Source: Nocardioides pelophilus | GTDB taxonomy: Bacteria; Actinomycetota; Actinomycetes; Propionibacteriales; Nocardioidaceae | Direction of reading: 5' to 3' | Assembly: GCF_014180685.1 (NCBI RefSeq) | Contig: NZ_JACEHF010000008.1 | Location: 1-59,497, forward strand | DNA length: 59,497 nt | Shown here: one piece after another, positions 8,001 through 16,190 of the stretch | Numbering within the stretch: the first letter of the stretch is position 1 | Layout of the letters: the number at the start of each line of letters is the position of its first letter | Made by a program: the position numbers and the translations under genes | The notes under the pieces: model-generated | Database searches by the model: none | Told to the model about the DNA's origin: nothing | Seen by the model: only the letters and a program-made list of their open reading frames with translations

Positions 8001-8187
8001 CGGCGCCGACCGCCTGGCAGGCAACGCCGGGGCGAACCGGCTCACCGGTGGTTCCGGCAACGACACCCTGGTCGGCTGGGACGGCAACGACGTCCTGAAC
8101 GGCGGCGCCGGGACCGACTCGTGCGTGGGCGGCGCCGGCACGGACACGGCCGGCGTGACCTGCGAGTCGAAGTCCGGCATTCCGTAG
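5023..8187 (+). CDS. Large secreted protein: DUF4091-like domain, TolB-type propeller, RTX repeats
   Basis: From GTG 5023 the product has 1054 residues. A signal peptide (LAFLAAVVAGIF... cleaved near PAAA, residue 27) is followed by a region of about 570 residues. That region ends in IRLKRIRDGREDWEYISFLR (about 536-566), the hallmark of DUF4091, which is linked to glycoside-hydrolase-like proteins. Residues about 616-880 hold PD40/TolB beta-propeller blades (for example FPVWSPDSTKIAFSRG). Residues about 906-1050 hold two blocks of RTX nonapeptides (GAGDDVICGQGGDDVIQGG, GSGNDTLVGWDGNDVLNGG), which bind calcium. Secretion is probably through Sec, since the signal peptide is standard and no type I exporter is nearby. 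The substrate is unknown; carbohydrate is plausible. Confidence 0.85.
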   Translation: MTRPIAALAFLAAVVAGIFVPATPAAAVGPTVAVADSVTVIRPTIAPTGLTASADLVAARGEYESVQLVVTGPAMITGVTADLGAWGEAEVYAERGYSVVDEGPGQNKVQPTDAESRGPANDWAPTGLWFDALVPERDLVYGEDRNAFPMSVANGQYGAIWVDIFVPPSAPVGAHTGSITVTSTGGATTVPVQLEVLNWTMPATSTLPGQFMTSADGGNNHVCVAHACAGDPAKLRTLNSLYARVAIENRISLANGFGLSYSTPPTTYSEADWDAAFEGPLLEGGDPFPATAGFHLTGARQTAISQYAYRSGDHCGTACANGWETRATGDVWAGDFLWYGCDEANTDVKWDSCATGLALAENGWNRRVVVSGSWAHWAAAGGTATGTRPATAGAPAMRMDVIAPYFDQVVPNNDRDNLTGTRGQYDAFLAADPAHRMWLVTACNAGACGDENDDLYAPASYTGSPGYAIDAPANQARSMPWFIDRFDATGELHWAATQRLATAWQPGGSYWDGMNGDGTLFYPGTTAEIGGVHDIPVESIRLKRIRDGREDWEYISFLRQRGYGAQVDAIVDGLYHRMYDATWAKDGHGAGSLLAARQQLVDLVRQANPVTPPPASGRIAYSTTVDGDSEIHTIAPNGTGDQKLTTNTVPDGFPVWSPDSTKIAFSRGTQATGADIWVMNADGTGAVQLTSSPAGTSASKPAWSANGAWIYYVRTIGGARQIMRIPAAGGAPASIVAGYDPSIHPDGRVYYSHAIFGGQHVYAKTVGGLDQEITYGEVDEAVDVSPDGDWITYSKTNNAYSADYTVWVRESVAGPGNGSPVVQVAGNAYQSAFSPTGAQLVYVSDAGGSQLWRAGVDGSSPTRITTAGGLKQDPDWGAPPGAPAKCAGRTVTVDLGAGQRPTARADVILGTAGPDSVHAGAGDDVICGQGGDDVIQGGAGADLIIGGTGFDTASYSGSTTPVSVTLGTTAAQNTGAGTGSDTLRAVERLIGGSGADRLAGNAGANRLTGGSGNDTLVGWDGNDVLNGGAGTDSCVGGAGTDTAGVTCESKSGIP

Positions 8188-8194
8188 CGGGGTC

Positions 8195-9187
8195 TCAGCC
8201 GCCGATCGCCGACATCGGGCGGTCCGGCTGGAGGAACGTGGGGTCGTCGATCCCGTGACCGGCCGCCTTGCCGGCCATGGCGACCAGCCACCGGTCGGCG
8301 AGCGCCTCGTCGGAGGCGCCGGCGCGCAGCGCAGCCCGGAGATCGGACTCCGTGCGCGCGAACAGGCAGTTGCGGACCTGGCCGTCGGCGGTGAGTCGGA
8401 CCCGGTCGCAATCACCGCAGAACGGTCGCGTGACCGAGGCGATCACGCCGACCGTGGCCGGGCCGCCGTCGACGAGGAACAGCTCGGCGGGGGCACTCCC
8501 CCGGGGCTCGGACGCCGGCGTGAGCGTGAACACCTGGTCGAGGCGCCCGAAGATCTCGTCGGCGGTCACCATGCCCTCGCGCGACCAGCCGTGCTGGGCG
8601 TCGAGCGGCATCTGCTCGATGAACCGCAGCTGGTAGCCACGCTCGAGGCACCACTGCAGCAGCTCGGGAGCCTGGTCGTCATTGACGCCGCGGAGCAGCA
8701 CGGCGTTGACCTTCACCGGCCCGAGGCCCGCGGCCTCGGCGGCGGCGAGGCCCTCGACGACGTCGTCGAACCGGTCGCGCAGGGTGATCTCCCGGAACGT
8801 CTCGGGACGCACGGTGTCGAGGCTGACGTTGACGCGGTCGAGCCCGGCCTCGGCCAGGGCGCCCGCCGTGCGGGCCAGACCGATCCCGTTGGTGGTGATC
8901 GACATCTCGACCTCGGGGTCGAGCGCACGGGTGCGGCGCACGATGTCGACCAGCCCGCGCCGGACCAGCGGCTCGCCGCCGGTGAACCGGATCTCGCGCA
9001 CGCCGAGCCGCTGGACCGCGACCCCGATCAGCCGGACCACCTCGTCGTCGGTGAGCTGGTCGTCGCCCGGCATCCAGTCGAGGCCCTCGGCCGGCATGCA
9101 GTAGGTGCAGCGCAGGTTGCAGCGATCGGTCAGCGAGACCCGGAGGTCGGTCGCGACCCGGCCGTACCGGTCGACAAGGGGCTGCAT
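8195..9187 (-). CDS. moaA: GTP 3',8-cyclase MoaA (molybdenum cofactor synthesis)
   Basis: This radical-SAM enzyme makes (8S)-3',8-cyclo-7,8-dihydroguanosine triphosphate, the first molybdopterin precursor. From ATG 9187 it has 330 residues. The N-terminal cluster is C23-x3-C27-x2-C30, the SAM-binding GGEP is in FTGGEPLVRRG, and the C-terminal cluster is CGDCDRVRLTADGQVRNC (C-x2-C-x13-C). It ends SAIGG, the C-terminal GG tail needed for activity. Minus-strand TATCCT 6 nt upstream supports ATG 9187 over GTG 9193, which would abut the box. No other moa gene is present, so its partners are elsewhere. Confidence 0.94.
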   Translation of the reverse strand: MQPLVDRYGRVATDLRVSLTDRCNLRCTYCMPAEGLDWMPGDDQLTDDEVVRLIGVAVQRLGVREIRFTGGEPLVRRGLVDIVRRTRALDPEVEMSITTNGIGLARTAGALAEAGLDRVNVSLDTVRPETFREITLRDRFDDVVEGLAAAEAAGLGPVKVNAVLLRGVNDDQAPELLQWCLERGYQLRFIEQMPLDAQHGWSREGMVTADEIFGRLDQVFTLTPASEPRGSAPAELFLVDGGPATVGVIASVTRPFCGDCDRVRLTADGQVRNCLFARTESDLRAALRAGASDEALADRWLVAMAGKAAGHGIDDPTFLQPDRPMSAIGG

Positions 9188-9193
9188 CCCCAC

Positions 9194-9251
9194 AGGATAG
9201 GCCGGTGGTGCGACAGCCCCCGGTCGGTCCGCGTCCGCCCCGCACTACGGT
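9194..9251. promoter_or_regulatory. Divergent leaderless promoters (moaA / SURF1)
   Basis: AGGATA at 9194-9199 is minus-strand TATCCT, 6 nt from the moaA ATG at 9187. TACGGT at 9246-9251 lies 7 nt before the SURF1 GTG at 9259. These boxes decide both starts. Confidence 0.5.
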
Positions 9252-9258
9252 GGTCCCC

Positions 9259-10038
9259 GTGCGTGAGTGGCTGGCGTCGTGGCGATTCCTGATCAGCCGC
9301 CGGTGGCTCTCCTTCTTCCTCGCCGTGATCGTCCTCGGGATCGGCACCTGGTGGCTCGGTGAGTGGCAGTTCGGCCGGCTCGACGACAAGCGCGAGCGCA
9401 ACGCGGTGATCGAGGCCAACGCCCACGAGGACCCCGTGCCCGTGACCGACGTGCTGGCCCCGGGCACACCGGTCGCCGACGGCGAGGAGTACACCGTCGT
9501 CGAGGCGACCGGCACGTACGCCGTCGACGACACGCTCATCGTCCGCTACCGCACCCGCGACAGCGCGCCAGGAGTCCAGGTCGTCGTACCCCTCGTGCTC
9601 GCGGACGGCACGGCGCTCGTCGTCGACCGGGGCTGGCTGGCGTTCGACGGCCCGACCGACGAGGCCCGCGACGCGGCACCGGAGCCGCCGGCCGGCGAGG
9701 TGACGATCACCGGCTGGGTGCGCGTCGACGGCGAGGGCGACAGCACCGAGGTCTCCGACGGGGGCATGCGCGCGATCTCCAGCACGGCCGTGGGCGAGGC
9801 CCTCGACCTCGAGGTGTACGGCGGGTTCGTGGAGCTCTTGTCCGAGGACCCGGCACCGGCGGAGTCGCTCGACCCGCCCGAGGAACCGGACACCGGCGAG
9901 GGGCCGCACTTCTTCTACGGTCTGCAGTGGTGGTTCTTCGGGGTTCTCGCGCTCGGAGGGTTCGGCTACCTGGCGTGGGACGAGCGCAAGCACGGTCCGC
10001 GCGGCTCCCGGGTCCGGTCGCCCCGGGCCGGCCACTGA
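9259..10038 (+). CDS. SURF1 family cytochrome oxidase assembly protein
   Basis: SURF1 proteins help insert heme a into cytochrome c oxidase. The 259-residue product has the expected N-terminal helix after FLISRRWLSFFLAVIVLGIGTWWLGEWQ, the family GRLDDKRERN stretch, a periplasmic domain with RGWLAFD, and a C-terminal helix (FYGLQWWFFGVLALGGFGYLA). An acidic, Pro-rich stretch (about residues 195-220) precedes the last helix. GTG 9259 is preferred over the in-frame GTG-type start at 9205 because of the TACGGT box. It fits with ctaA and ctaB further along the window. Confidence 0.88.
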   Translation: MREWLASWRFLISRRWLSFFLAVIVLGIGTWWLGEWQFGRLDDKRERNAVIEANAHEDPVPVTDVLAPGTPVADGEEYTVVEATGTYAVDDTLIVRYRTRDSAPGVQVVVPLVLADGTALVVDRGWLAFDGPTDEARDAAPEPPAGEVTITGWVRVDGEGDSTEVSDGGMRAISSTAVGEALDLEVYGGFVELLSEDPAPAESLDPPEEPDTGEGPHFFYGLQWWFFGVLALGGFGYLAWDERKHGPRGSRVRSPRAGH

Positions 10039-10056
10039 CGCACCCCACCTCCGAGG

Positions 10057-10812
10057 TCAGAGTGCGCGGGTCATCCCGCCGTCCACCGCGACCATCGCGC
10101 CCGTCACGAACGACGCGGCCGGGGACAGCAGGAACGCCGCGACCCGGCCGAACTCGGCGGGATCGCCGTACCGGCGCAGCGGGATCTGCTGGACCCACCG
10201 GTCGTGGGCCGCCACGGCGTCGCCGGTGGCCGCGTCGAGCTCGGCGACCCGCTCGGTGCCGACCCGCCCCGGCAGCAGGCCGTTGACCCGGACGCCGCGG
10301 GGTCCCAGCTCGTCGGCGAGGTCCTTGGCGACCATCGCCAGACCGGGGCGGAAGCCGTTCGACACGGCCAGGTTCGGGACCGGCTGGCGGACACTGGTCG
10401 ACAGCACGACTGCCAGCGCGCCGCCGCTGTCGAGCGCCGCGCCGATCTCGCGGAGCAACCGGACGGAACCGAGGAACACCGAGGCGAACGCGCCCTCCCA
10501 CTGCTCGTCGTCGATCGCGCTGACCGGACCGGGCGGCGGACCGCCGACGCTGACCAGGGCGCCGTCCACCCGACCCCACCGATCGCGCCCGGCGGCCAGC
10601 AGCCGGGCCGCGGTGTCCGCGTCCGCGTTGTCCGCCACCACCCCGGCCGCCCGGTCACCGAGGGCGGCGACGGCGGCGTCCACGGACTCCTGCGACCTGC
10701 TCGACACCACCACCCGGGCGCCGTCGGCCACCAGGGACTCGGCGGTGGCACGGCCGAGACCGCGGGACCCACCCGTGACGAGGTAGACGCGGTCGTGCAG
10801 ATCGAGATCCAT
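10057..10812 (-). CDS. SDR family protein with a non-canonical active site
   Basis: The 251-residue protein has a clear SDR fold: YLVTGGSRGLGRATAESL, VSSRSQ, a SVGGP motif where NAG normally sits, and the FabG-like end FVTGAMVAVDGGM. The active site is atypical. Aligned on the following helix, the catalytic Tyr and Lys of YxxxK are Ser and Arg (VSNGFRPGLAM). The Ser of the triad remains in VVLSTSVRQ. The activity is therefore uncertain: a divergent oxidoreductase or a binding protein. It is leaderless (minus-strand TAACCT, 6 nt) and divergent from the secreted Cys-repeat gene. Confidence 0.85.
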   Translation of the reverse strand: MDLDLHDRVYLVTGGSRGLGRATAESLVADGARVVVSSRSQESVDAAVAALGDRAAGVVADNADADTAARLLAAGRDRWGRVDGALVSVGGPPPGPVSAIDDEQWEGAFASVFLGSVRLLREIGAALDSGGALAVVLSTSVRQPVPNLAVSNGFRPGLAMVAKDLADELGPRGVRVNGLLPGRVGTERVAELDAATGDAVAAHDRWVQQIPLRRYGDPAEFGRVAAFLLSPAASFVTGAMVAVDGGMTRAL

Positions 10813-10818
10813 GGCGCG

Positions 10819-10835
10819 AGGTTACGACGTAGCCT
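10819..10835. promoter_or_regulatory. Back-to-back -10 boxes in a 29-bp divergent region
   Basis: AGGTTA at 10819-10824 is minus-strand TAACCT, 6 nt from the SDR ATG. TAGCCT at 10830-10835 is 6 nt from the ATG at 10842. The two -10 boxes are 5 bp apart, so each -35 must lie beyond the other gene's -10, and simultaneous polymerase binding looks sterically impossible. Confidence 0.5.
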
Positions 10836-10841
10836 GTCGCA

Positions 10842-12809
10842 ATGCTCGAGACGACCCGGCGCCCCCGAGTCACGCGGGCGCCGGCCTCGGGCGTCGCTCT
10901 CGTGCTGGCACTCCTCGCGTCGCTGCTCGTCGCCGCCCCGGCCCAGGCCGCCGGCGGCACCCTCGACGGGACCCTGACCGGACCCGACGGCAGTCGGTTC
11001 GAGTTCTTCGAGGTCTCGGTCTTCGAAGCCGACGGGCCCGATGCCTGGAAGCCCGCCATCCCGCCGCGCACGATCGCGTCCTGGGAGAGCGGGCTCCCGG
11101 TCGGGGACTTCTCGATCGCGCTCCCGGCCGGCACCTACCGGGCCTGCTTCCGGGCTCTCACCTTCGAGAGCTCGGAGACCGTCGGCCGCACCTGCTGGGA
11201 CGGCGGCTTCGACGTCTTCGCGGCGACGGACATCGTGATCGCCGAGAGCGGTACGACGAGGATCACGCCCCGGCTCCCCCCGGAGTCCACGCTCCGCGGG
11301 CGGATCGTCGGTCCCGGCGGCGTCGGCATCTCGGCGTACGTCGCGCCCTACCGCCGCGCACCGAACGGGACCTGGCAGATGGAGTCGGGGGCACAGAGCC
11401 TCGCCGACGGCTCCTACGTCCTCACCGACCTCGATCCCGGGAGCTACCGCTTCTGCCTGGCCGACGTCCCCCGTGAGTTCGTCCCCGAGTGCTGGAAGGA
11501 CGCCCCCGACGTCGCAGCGGCGACCGAGGTGACGCTGCCTCCGGGTGGGAGCCGGGTCCTGTCGTTCTGGCTCCCCCGCCGGGCCAACATCACCGGCAGG
11601 GTCACCCGGCCGGCGGGGGCGACGTCGTACCTCGGCGTCACCGCCTACCGCTACCGCAACGAGCGGTGGGAGCCGGCCACCTACGGCGCGGTCGCCCCGG
11701 ACGGCGGCTACCGGATCACCGGCCTCGACGCCGACACCTACCGGGTCTGCGCCCACGGCTACGACGTGGTCACGACCTGCTGGCGCGGGGGTGCGGAGCC
11801 CGGCGCGGCCACGGACATCGCGCTGGGAGCCACCCAGTCCCGCGCCGGCATCGATCTGACGCCGGGGCCGGCCGGCTACGTCAGCGGCACCCTGCCGGAC
11901 GTCTACCTCGGCGCCGAGGGCTACCCGGGCGTCACCGCGTGGCGCTCGGTCGACGGTGGCTTCGAGGCCGTGGCGACCGGCGAGGCCGTCCCGACCGGCA
12001 TCGACAACGCCTGGACCTACGAGATCGGATCGCTGCCGACGGGGACCTACGTCGTGTGCGTCGAGCACGTCGACCCCGAGTTCGTCCCCGCGTTCCCCCA
12101 CACGTGCACCGGCGACAGCCCGACGCCGCAGGGCGGCATCCCCTTCGACGTGGTCGCCGGCGCGACGACGACCGGCGTCGACATCGCGACCGGCCGGGCC
12201 GGCGGGATCCGGGGCCGCGTCCCCGGTGCGCCGTCGCGCGTGCGGGTCGACCTCTACGCCCCGTCCGGCCGACTGGCCCTGAGCAGGACGACCGACGCCG
12301 ACGGGTTCTTCCGGTTCGGCGACCTACCGGCCGGCGACTACCGGCTGGGCTTCCACCGCGCGACCGCCCGGACGGCACTGGCCGCCGAGTGGTGGCAGAA
12401 CCGCCCCGACGGGGTCGGGCCCTCCGGCGCTGCCCCGATCACGGTCGACGGCGCGGTCGTCGGCGGGATCGGCGCGACGCTCGACCAGGGCGGCGTCATT
12501 ACCGGCCGGCTGCTGGACCCGGCAGACGACCCGGTCGCCGGCTGCGTCATCCAGGCCCGCGGTCGCGACGGCTCCCTCGCGATCCGGACCGCCGTCACCG
12601 GTGCGGACGGGAGCTTCGCCATCGGCGGGCTGAGCACCGCGTCGTACGTCGTCATGGTCGTCCGTGCCTGCAGCGGATCGCCGGCCGCCCTGTTCCACGA
12701 CAGCGACTCCGCCAGCGGCACGACGGCGCGGCTGCGGGACGCCGACGACGTCGCGGTGACCCTGGGCCGCACGACGACGCTGGCCGACGACCTGCACACC
12801 GCCGGGTGA
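10842..12809 (+). CDS. Secreted protein with repeated carboxypeptidase-regulatory-like domains
   Basis: The 655-residue product has a Sec signal peptide (GVALVLALLASLLVAAPAQA, cleavage near residue 36) and then only beta-sandwich-like repeats. Four units of about 100 residues share G(S/T)Y.(A/F/V)C followed 12-17 residues later by a second Cys, often CW.GG (near residues 97, 202, 300 and 402). This suggests one disulfide per unit. Later units (DGFFRFGDLPAGDYRLGFH, DGSFAIGGLSTASYVVMV) look like ordinary carboxypeptidase-D regulatory/Cna-B-type domains. There is no LPXTG or membrane anchor, so it is probably released or wall-associated. No enzymatic domain is visible. The 3' end overlaps the convergent glpD by 158 bp. 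Confidence 0.8.
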   Translation: MLETTRRPRVTRAPASGVALVLALLASLLVAAPAQAAGGTLDGTLTGPDGSRFEFFEVSVFEADGPDAWKPAIPPRTIASWESGLPVGDFSIALPAGTYRACFRALTFESSETVGRTCWDGGFDVFAATDIVIAESGTTRITPRLPPESTLRGRIVGPGGVGISAYVAPYRRAPNGTWQMESGAQSLADGSYVLTDLDPGSYRFCLADVPREFVPECWKDAPDVAAATEVTLPPGGSRVLSFWLPRRANITGRVTRPAGATSYLGVTAYRYRNERWEPATYGAVAPDGGYRITGLDADTYRVCAHGYDVVTTCWRGGAEPGAATDIALGATQSRAGIDLTPGPAGYVSGTLPDVYLGAEGYPGVTAWRSVDGGFEAVATGEAVPTGIDNAWTYEIGSLPTGTYVVCVEHVDPEFVPAFPHTCTGDSPTPQGGIPFDVVAGATTTGVDIATGRAGGIRGRVPGAPSRVRVDLYAPSGRLALSRTTDADGFFRFGDLPAGDYRLGFHRATARTALAAEWWQNRPDGVGPSGAAPITVDGAVVGGIGATLDQGGVITGRLLDPADDPVAGCVIQARGRDGSLAIRTAVTGADGSFAIGGLSTASYVVMVVRACSGSPAALFHDSDSASGTTARLRDADDVAVTLGRTTTLADDLHTAG

Positions 12810-14571
12810 CGCCGGGCCAGCTGACGACGTCGCCGATCGAGTCGGCGACGTGCGAGACCGGCACCACATCGGGCGCGCCCTTGCGGGCGGCGTCGGCGGT
12901 GTGATCGTCGGGCTGCCGCTGGCTCTCGCGCTCCGCCTCGACCCGCTTGAGGTAGTGCTCGAGCTCGCGCGCGTGCTGCTGGGCGTCCCAGCCGAGGTAG
13001 CCGCGGGCCAGGTCGGCGACGCACGGGGCCGCCGCGACGCCACGGTCGAAGGTCTCGATGGAGACCCGGAGCCGCCGGGTGAGCACGTCGTCGAGGTGGC
13101 GGGCGCCCTCGTGGGTCACGGCGTAGACGGCCTCGGCCTGGAGGTAGTCCTCGGCACCGGGCAGCGGCTGCGCCAGGTCGGGCTCGGCGGCGATCAGGTC
13201 GAGCACCTCGAGCACGAGCGAGCCGTAGCGCTCGAGGAGGTGCTCGATCCGGTTGATCGCCAGGCCGGACTGGGTGGCGAGGGTGCGCCGCTGGTTCCAC
13301 AGCGCGTGGTAGCCGTCGGCACCCACCAGCGGGATGTTCTCGGTCACGCACGGCCCGACCGTCTTGCCCACCGTCGTCTCCAGGCCGCGCACCGCCTCGT
13401 CGACGGCGTCGGCGGCCATCACCCGGTAGGTCGTGTACTTGCCGCCGGCGACCACCACCAGGCCGGGCACCGAGTGCGCGACCGCGTGCTCGCGCGACAG
13501 CTTCGAGGTCGCCGCGTCCTCCCCGGCGAGCAGCGGCCGGAGGCCGGCGTAGACCCCCTCGACGTCGTCACGGGTCAGCGGCACCTCGATCACGGCGTTG
13601 ACGCGGTCGAGGAGGTAGTCGATGTCGATCGAGCTCGCCGCCGGGTGGTCCTTCGAGAGCTCCCAGTCGGTGTCGGTCGTCCCGATGATCCAGTGCCGCT
13701 TCCAGGGGATCACGAAGAGCACCGACTTCTCGGTGCGCAGGATCAACCCGGTCTCGCCGCGGATCCGGTCGCGCGGCACCACCACGTGGACGCCCTTGCT
13801 CGCGCGCACCTTGAACTGCCCGCGCTCGCGGGCCATCGCCTGCGTCTCGTCGGTCCACACCCCGGTGGCGTTGATCACCTGCGATGCGCGGATCTCGAAC
13901 CGGTGGCCGGTCTCGAGATCGATCACCTCCGCGCCGACGACCCGCTCGCTCTCCTTGATCAGGCCGATGACGCGGACCCGGCTCGCCACGGCCGCGCCGT
14001 ACGTCGCCGCCGTGCGGGCCAGGAACATGGTGTGCCGGGCGTCGTCGACCTGGGCGTCGTAGTAGCGGATCGCGCCGACCAGCGCGTCCTTGCGCAGCGA
14101 GGGGAACGCCTTGCGCGCGCCGTGGCGGGTCAGGTGGCGGTGGACGGGCGTGCCGTCGCCGTACCCACTGGCCTTGGCCAGCGCGTCGTACAGCGCGACG
14201 CCGGCACCGGCGTACCACCGCTCCCAGCCGCGCCCGGTCAGCGGGTAGAGGAACGGCACCGGCCGGACCAGGTGCGGCGCCAGCCGCTGCATGAGCAGGC
14301 CGCGCTCCTTGAGCGCCTCGGCCACGAGCCGGAAGTCGAGCATCTCGAGGTAGCGCAGGCCGCCGTGGATCAGCTTCGAGCTGCGGCTCGACGTGCCGGA
14401 GGCGAAGTCGCGCGCCTCCACGAGCCCGACCTTGAGGCCACGGGTGGCCGCGTCGAGGGCGGCGCCGGAGCCGACCACCCCACCGCCGATCACGAGCACG
14501 TCGAAGTGCTGCGTCGAGAGCCGCTTGAGCGCGGCGGAGCGGGCGCGGGGCGAGAGTGCTGCGGGCGTCAT
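12652..14571 (-). CDS. glpD: Glycerol-3-phosphate dehydrogenase GlpD
   Basis: This FAD-dependent, membrane-associated enzyme oxidises glycerol 3-phosphate to dihydroxyacetone phosphate and feeds electrons to the quinone pool. FDVLVIGGGVVGSGAALDAA is the FAD site, followed by SSRSSKLIHGGLRYLE, family motifs through VVAGGKYTTYRVMA, and a C-terminal DAO domain with LARGYLGWDAQQHARE. The 639 residues exceed the usual 560-585. After GAPDVVPV, where relatives end, another 50 or so Arg/Pro-rich residues are read antisense to the neighbouring gene, so the native stop seems lost. AGGGAG lies 5 nt before the ATG. Confidence 0.92.
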   Translation of the reverse strand: MTPAALSPRARSAALKRLSTQHFDVLVIGGGVVGSGAALDAATRGLKVGLVEARDFASGTSSRSSKLIHGGLRYLEMLDFRLVAEALKERGLLMQRLAPHLVRPVPFLYPLTGRGWERWYAGAGVALYDALAKASGYGDGTPVHRHLTRHGARKAFPSLRKDALVGAIRYYDAQVDDARHTMFLARTAATYGAAVASRVRVIGLIKESERVVGAEVIDLETGHRFEIRASQVINATGVWTDETQAMARERGQFKVRASKGVHVVVPRDRIRGETGLILRTEKSVLFVIPWKRHWIIGTTDTDWELSKDHPAASSIDIDYLLDRVNAVIEVPLTRDDVEGVYAGLRPLLAGEDAATSKLSREHAVAHSVPGLVVVAGGKYTTYRVMAADAVDEAVRGLETTVGKTVGPCVTENIPLVGADGYHALWNQRRTLATQSGLAINRIEHLLERYGSLVLEVLDLIAAEPDLAQPLPGAEDYLQAEAVYAVTHEGARHLDDVLTRRLRVSIETFDRGVAAAPCVADLARGYLGWDAQQHARELEHYLKRVEAERESQRQPDDHTADAARKGAPDVVPVSHVADSIGDVVSWPGVTRRCAGRRPASSCGPGSPRRRRRPAAAPSCRWRSRCRGTGRPAIRCRHGRP

Positions 14572-14608
14572 CGGTCTCCCTGTCGTCGCGGCATCGGACG
14601 TCGACCCA

Positions 14609-16129
14609 TCAGACGTCGACCCAGTCGAGGGTGCGCTGCACGGCCTTCTGCCACCGCGCGTAGCCCTCGGCCCGCCGGTCCTCGCCCCATTGCGGCTCCC
14701 AGCGGGTGTCCTCGCGCCAATTCTGCCGCAGCTCGTCGGTGCCGGCCCAGAAGCCCACCGACAGTCCGGCGGCGTACGCCGCGCCCAGTGCCGTCGTCTC
14801 CGGGACGACCGGCCGACTGACGGGCACCCCCAGGACGTCGGCCTGGATCTGCATGCAGAGGCTGTTGGCCGTCACTCCCCCGTCGACCTTGAGCACCTCG
14901 AGCCGGACGCCGGAGTCGGCGGTCATCGCCTCGACGACGTCGCGGGACTGGTAGCAGATCGCCTCGAGGGTGGCCCGGGCCAGGTGGGCATTGGTGTTGA
15001 AGCGCGAGAGCCCGACGATGGCGCCCCGCGCGTCCGATCGCCAGTAGGGGGCGAAGAGCCCGGAGAAGGCGGGCACGAAGTAGACGCCGCCGTTGTCGTC
15101 GACCTGCCGGGCCAGCGACTCCGACTCCGCCGCGCCGCTGATGATGCCGAGCTGGTCGCGCAGCCACTGGACCGCGGAGCCGGTGACCGCGATCGAGCCC
15201 TCCAACGCGTAGACGCACGGGTCGTCGCCGAAGCGGTAGGCAGGCGTGGTGAGCAGGCCGGCCTTGGACCGGACGATCTCGGTGCCGGTGTTGAGGAGCA
15301 TGAAGTTGCCGGTGCCGTAGGTGTTCTTGGCCTCGCCGGGGGCGAAGCACACCTGGCCGACGGTCGCGGCCTGCTGGTCGCCGAGGATCCCGGTCAGCGG
15401 CACCTCTCCCCCGAACGGCCCGGTCGTCCGGGTCACCCCGAACGGGCCGCCCGCCGCCGACGCCGAGGACTCCCTGATCTGCGGCAGCATCGCCCGCGGG
15501 ACTCCGAAGAAGCCGAGCAGCTCGTCGTCCCAGTCGAGGGTCTCCAGGTCCATGAGCATGGTGCGGCTGGCGTTGGTCACGTCGGTGACGTGCACCCCGC
15601 CGTCCGGGCCGCCGGTCAGGTGCCACAGCAGCCAGGTGTCCGCCGTACCGAACAGGGCGTCGCCTCGCTCGGCGGCCTCGCGTGCGCCGTCGACGTGGTC
15701 GAGGATCCACTGCAGCTTGCCGCCCGAGAAGTACGTCGCCGGCGGCAGCCCGGCGCGGTGGCGGATCACGTCGCCGCGCCCGTCGCGGTCCAGCGCCGCC
15801 GCGATCGCGTCGGTGCGGGTGTCCTGCCACACGATCGCGTTGTGCAGCGGGCGGCCGGTCCGCCGGTCCCAGACGAAGGTGGTCTCGCGCTGGTTGGTGA
15901 TGCCGACGGCCGCCAGGTCGGTGTGGTGGAGCCCGGCCTTGCCGAGCGCGGACTGCACGACCGCCGACGTCCGCTCCCAGATCTCGACCGGGTTGTGCTC
16001 GACCCAGCCCGCCCGCGGCAGCACCTGGTCGTGCTCGAGCTGGTGGCGCACCACCTCGGCTCCCTCATGGTCGAACACCATGAACCGGGTGCTGGTCGTG
16101 CCCTGGTCGATGGCCCCCACGAAGCTCAT
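14609..16129 (-). CDS. glpK: Glycerol kinase GlpK
   Basis: The enzyme phosphorylates glycerol with ATP to sn-glycerol 3-phosphate, the substrate of the next gene's product. The 506-residue protein has the FGGY-kinase start [18 protein letters not shown], then [17 protein letters not shown], the glycerol-contacting IVWQDTRT, and the C-terminal [15 protein letters not shown]. Length is typical. It precedes glpD by 37 bp in the same operon. Minus-strand CAGGCT lies 6 nt before the ATG without a ribosome binding site, so it is probably leaderless. No glpF or glpR is seen. Confidence 0.95.
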   Translation of the reverse strand: MSFVGAIDQGTTSTRFMVFDHEGAEVVRHQLEHDQVLPRAGWVEHNPVEIWERTSAVVQSALGKAGLHHTDLAAVGITNQRETTFVWDRRTGRPLHNAIVWQDTRTDAIAAALDRDGRGDVIRHRAGLPPATYFSGGKLQWILDHVDGAREAAERGDALFGTADTWLLWHLTGGPDGGVHVTDVTNASRTMLMDLETLDWDDELLGFFGVPRAMLPQIRESSASAAGGPFGVTRTTGPFGGEVPLTGILGDQQAATVGQVCFAPGEAKNTYGTGNFMLLNTGTEIVRSKAGLLTTPAYRFGDDPCVYALEGSIAVTGSAVQWLRDQLGIISGAAESESLARQVDDNGGVYFVPAFSGLFAPYWRSDARGAIVGLSRFNTNAHLARATLEAICYQSRDVVEAMTADSGVRLEVLKVDGGVTANSLCMQIQADVLGVPVSRPVVPETTALGAAYAAGLSVGFWAGTDELRQNWREDTRWEPQWGEDRRAEGYARWQKAVQRTLDWVDV

Positions 16130-16135
16130 GCGAGC

Positions 16136-16141
16136 AGCCTG
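16136..16141 (-). promoter_or_regulatory. Probable -10 box of glpK-glpD
   Basis: Minus-strand CAGGCT, one change from TAnnnT, lies 6 nt before the glpK ATG. Confidence 0.4.
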
Positions 16142-16190
16142 CCACGACTGGCGCCGGCGGGTGAGGTGCGACCGCAGCGAGCCTCGGAAC

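Noticed and set aside
5044..8415. 1123-codon open frame on the minus strand
   Set aside because: It is antisense to the secreted RTX protein and to moaA codons, is Arg/Gly/Asp-rich low-complexity sequence, and has no family motif. High GC removes stop codons in shadow frames.
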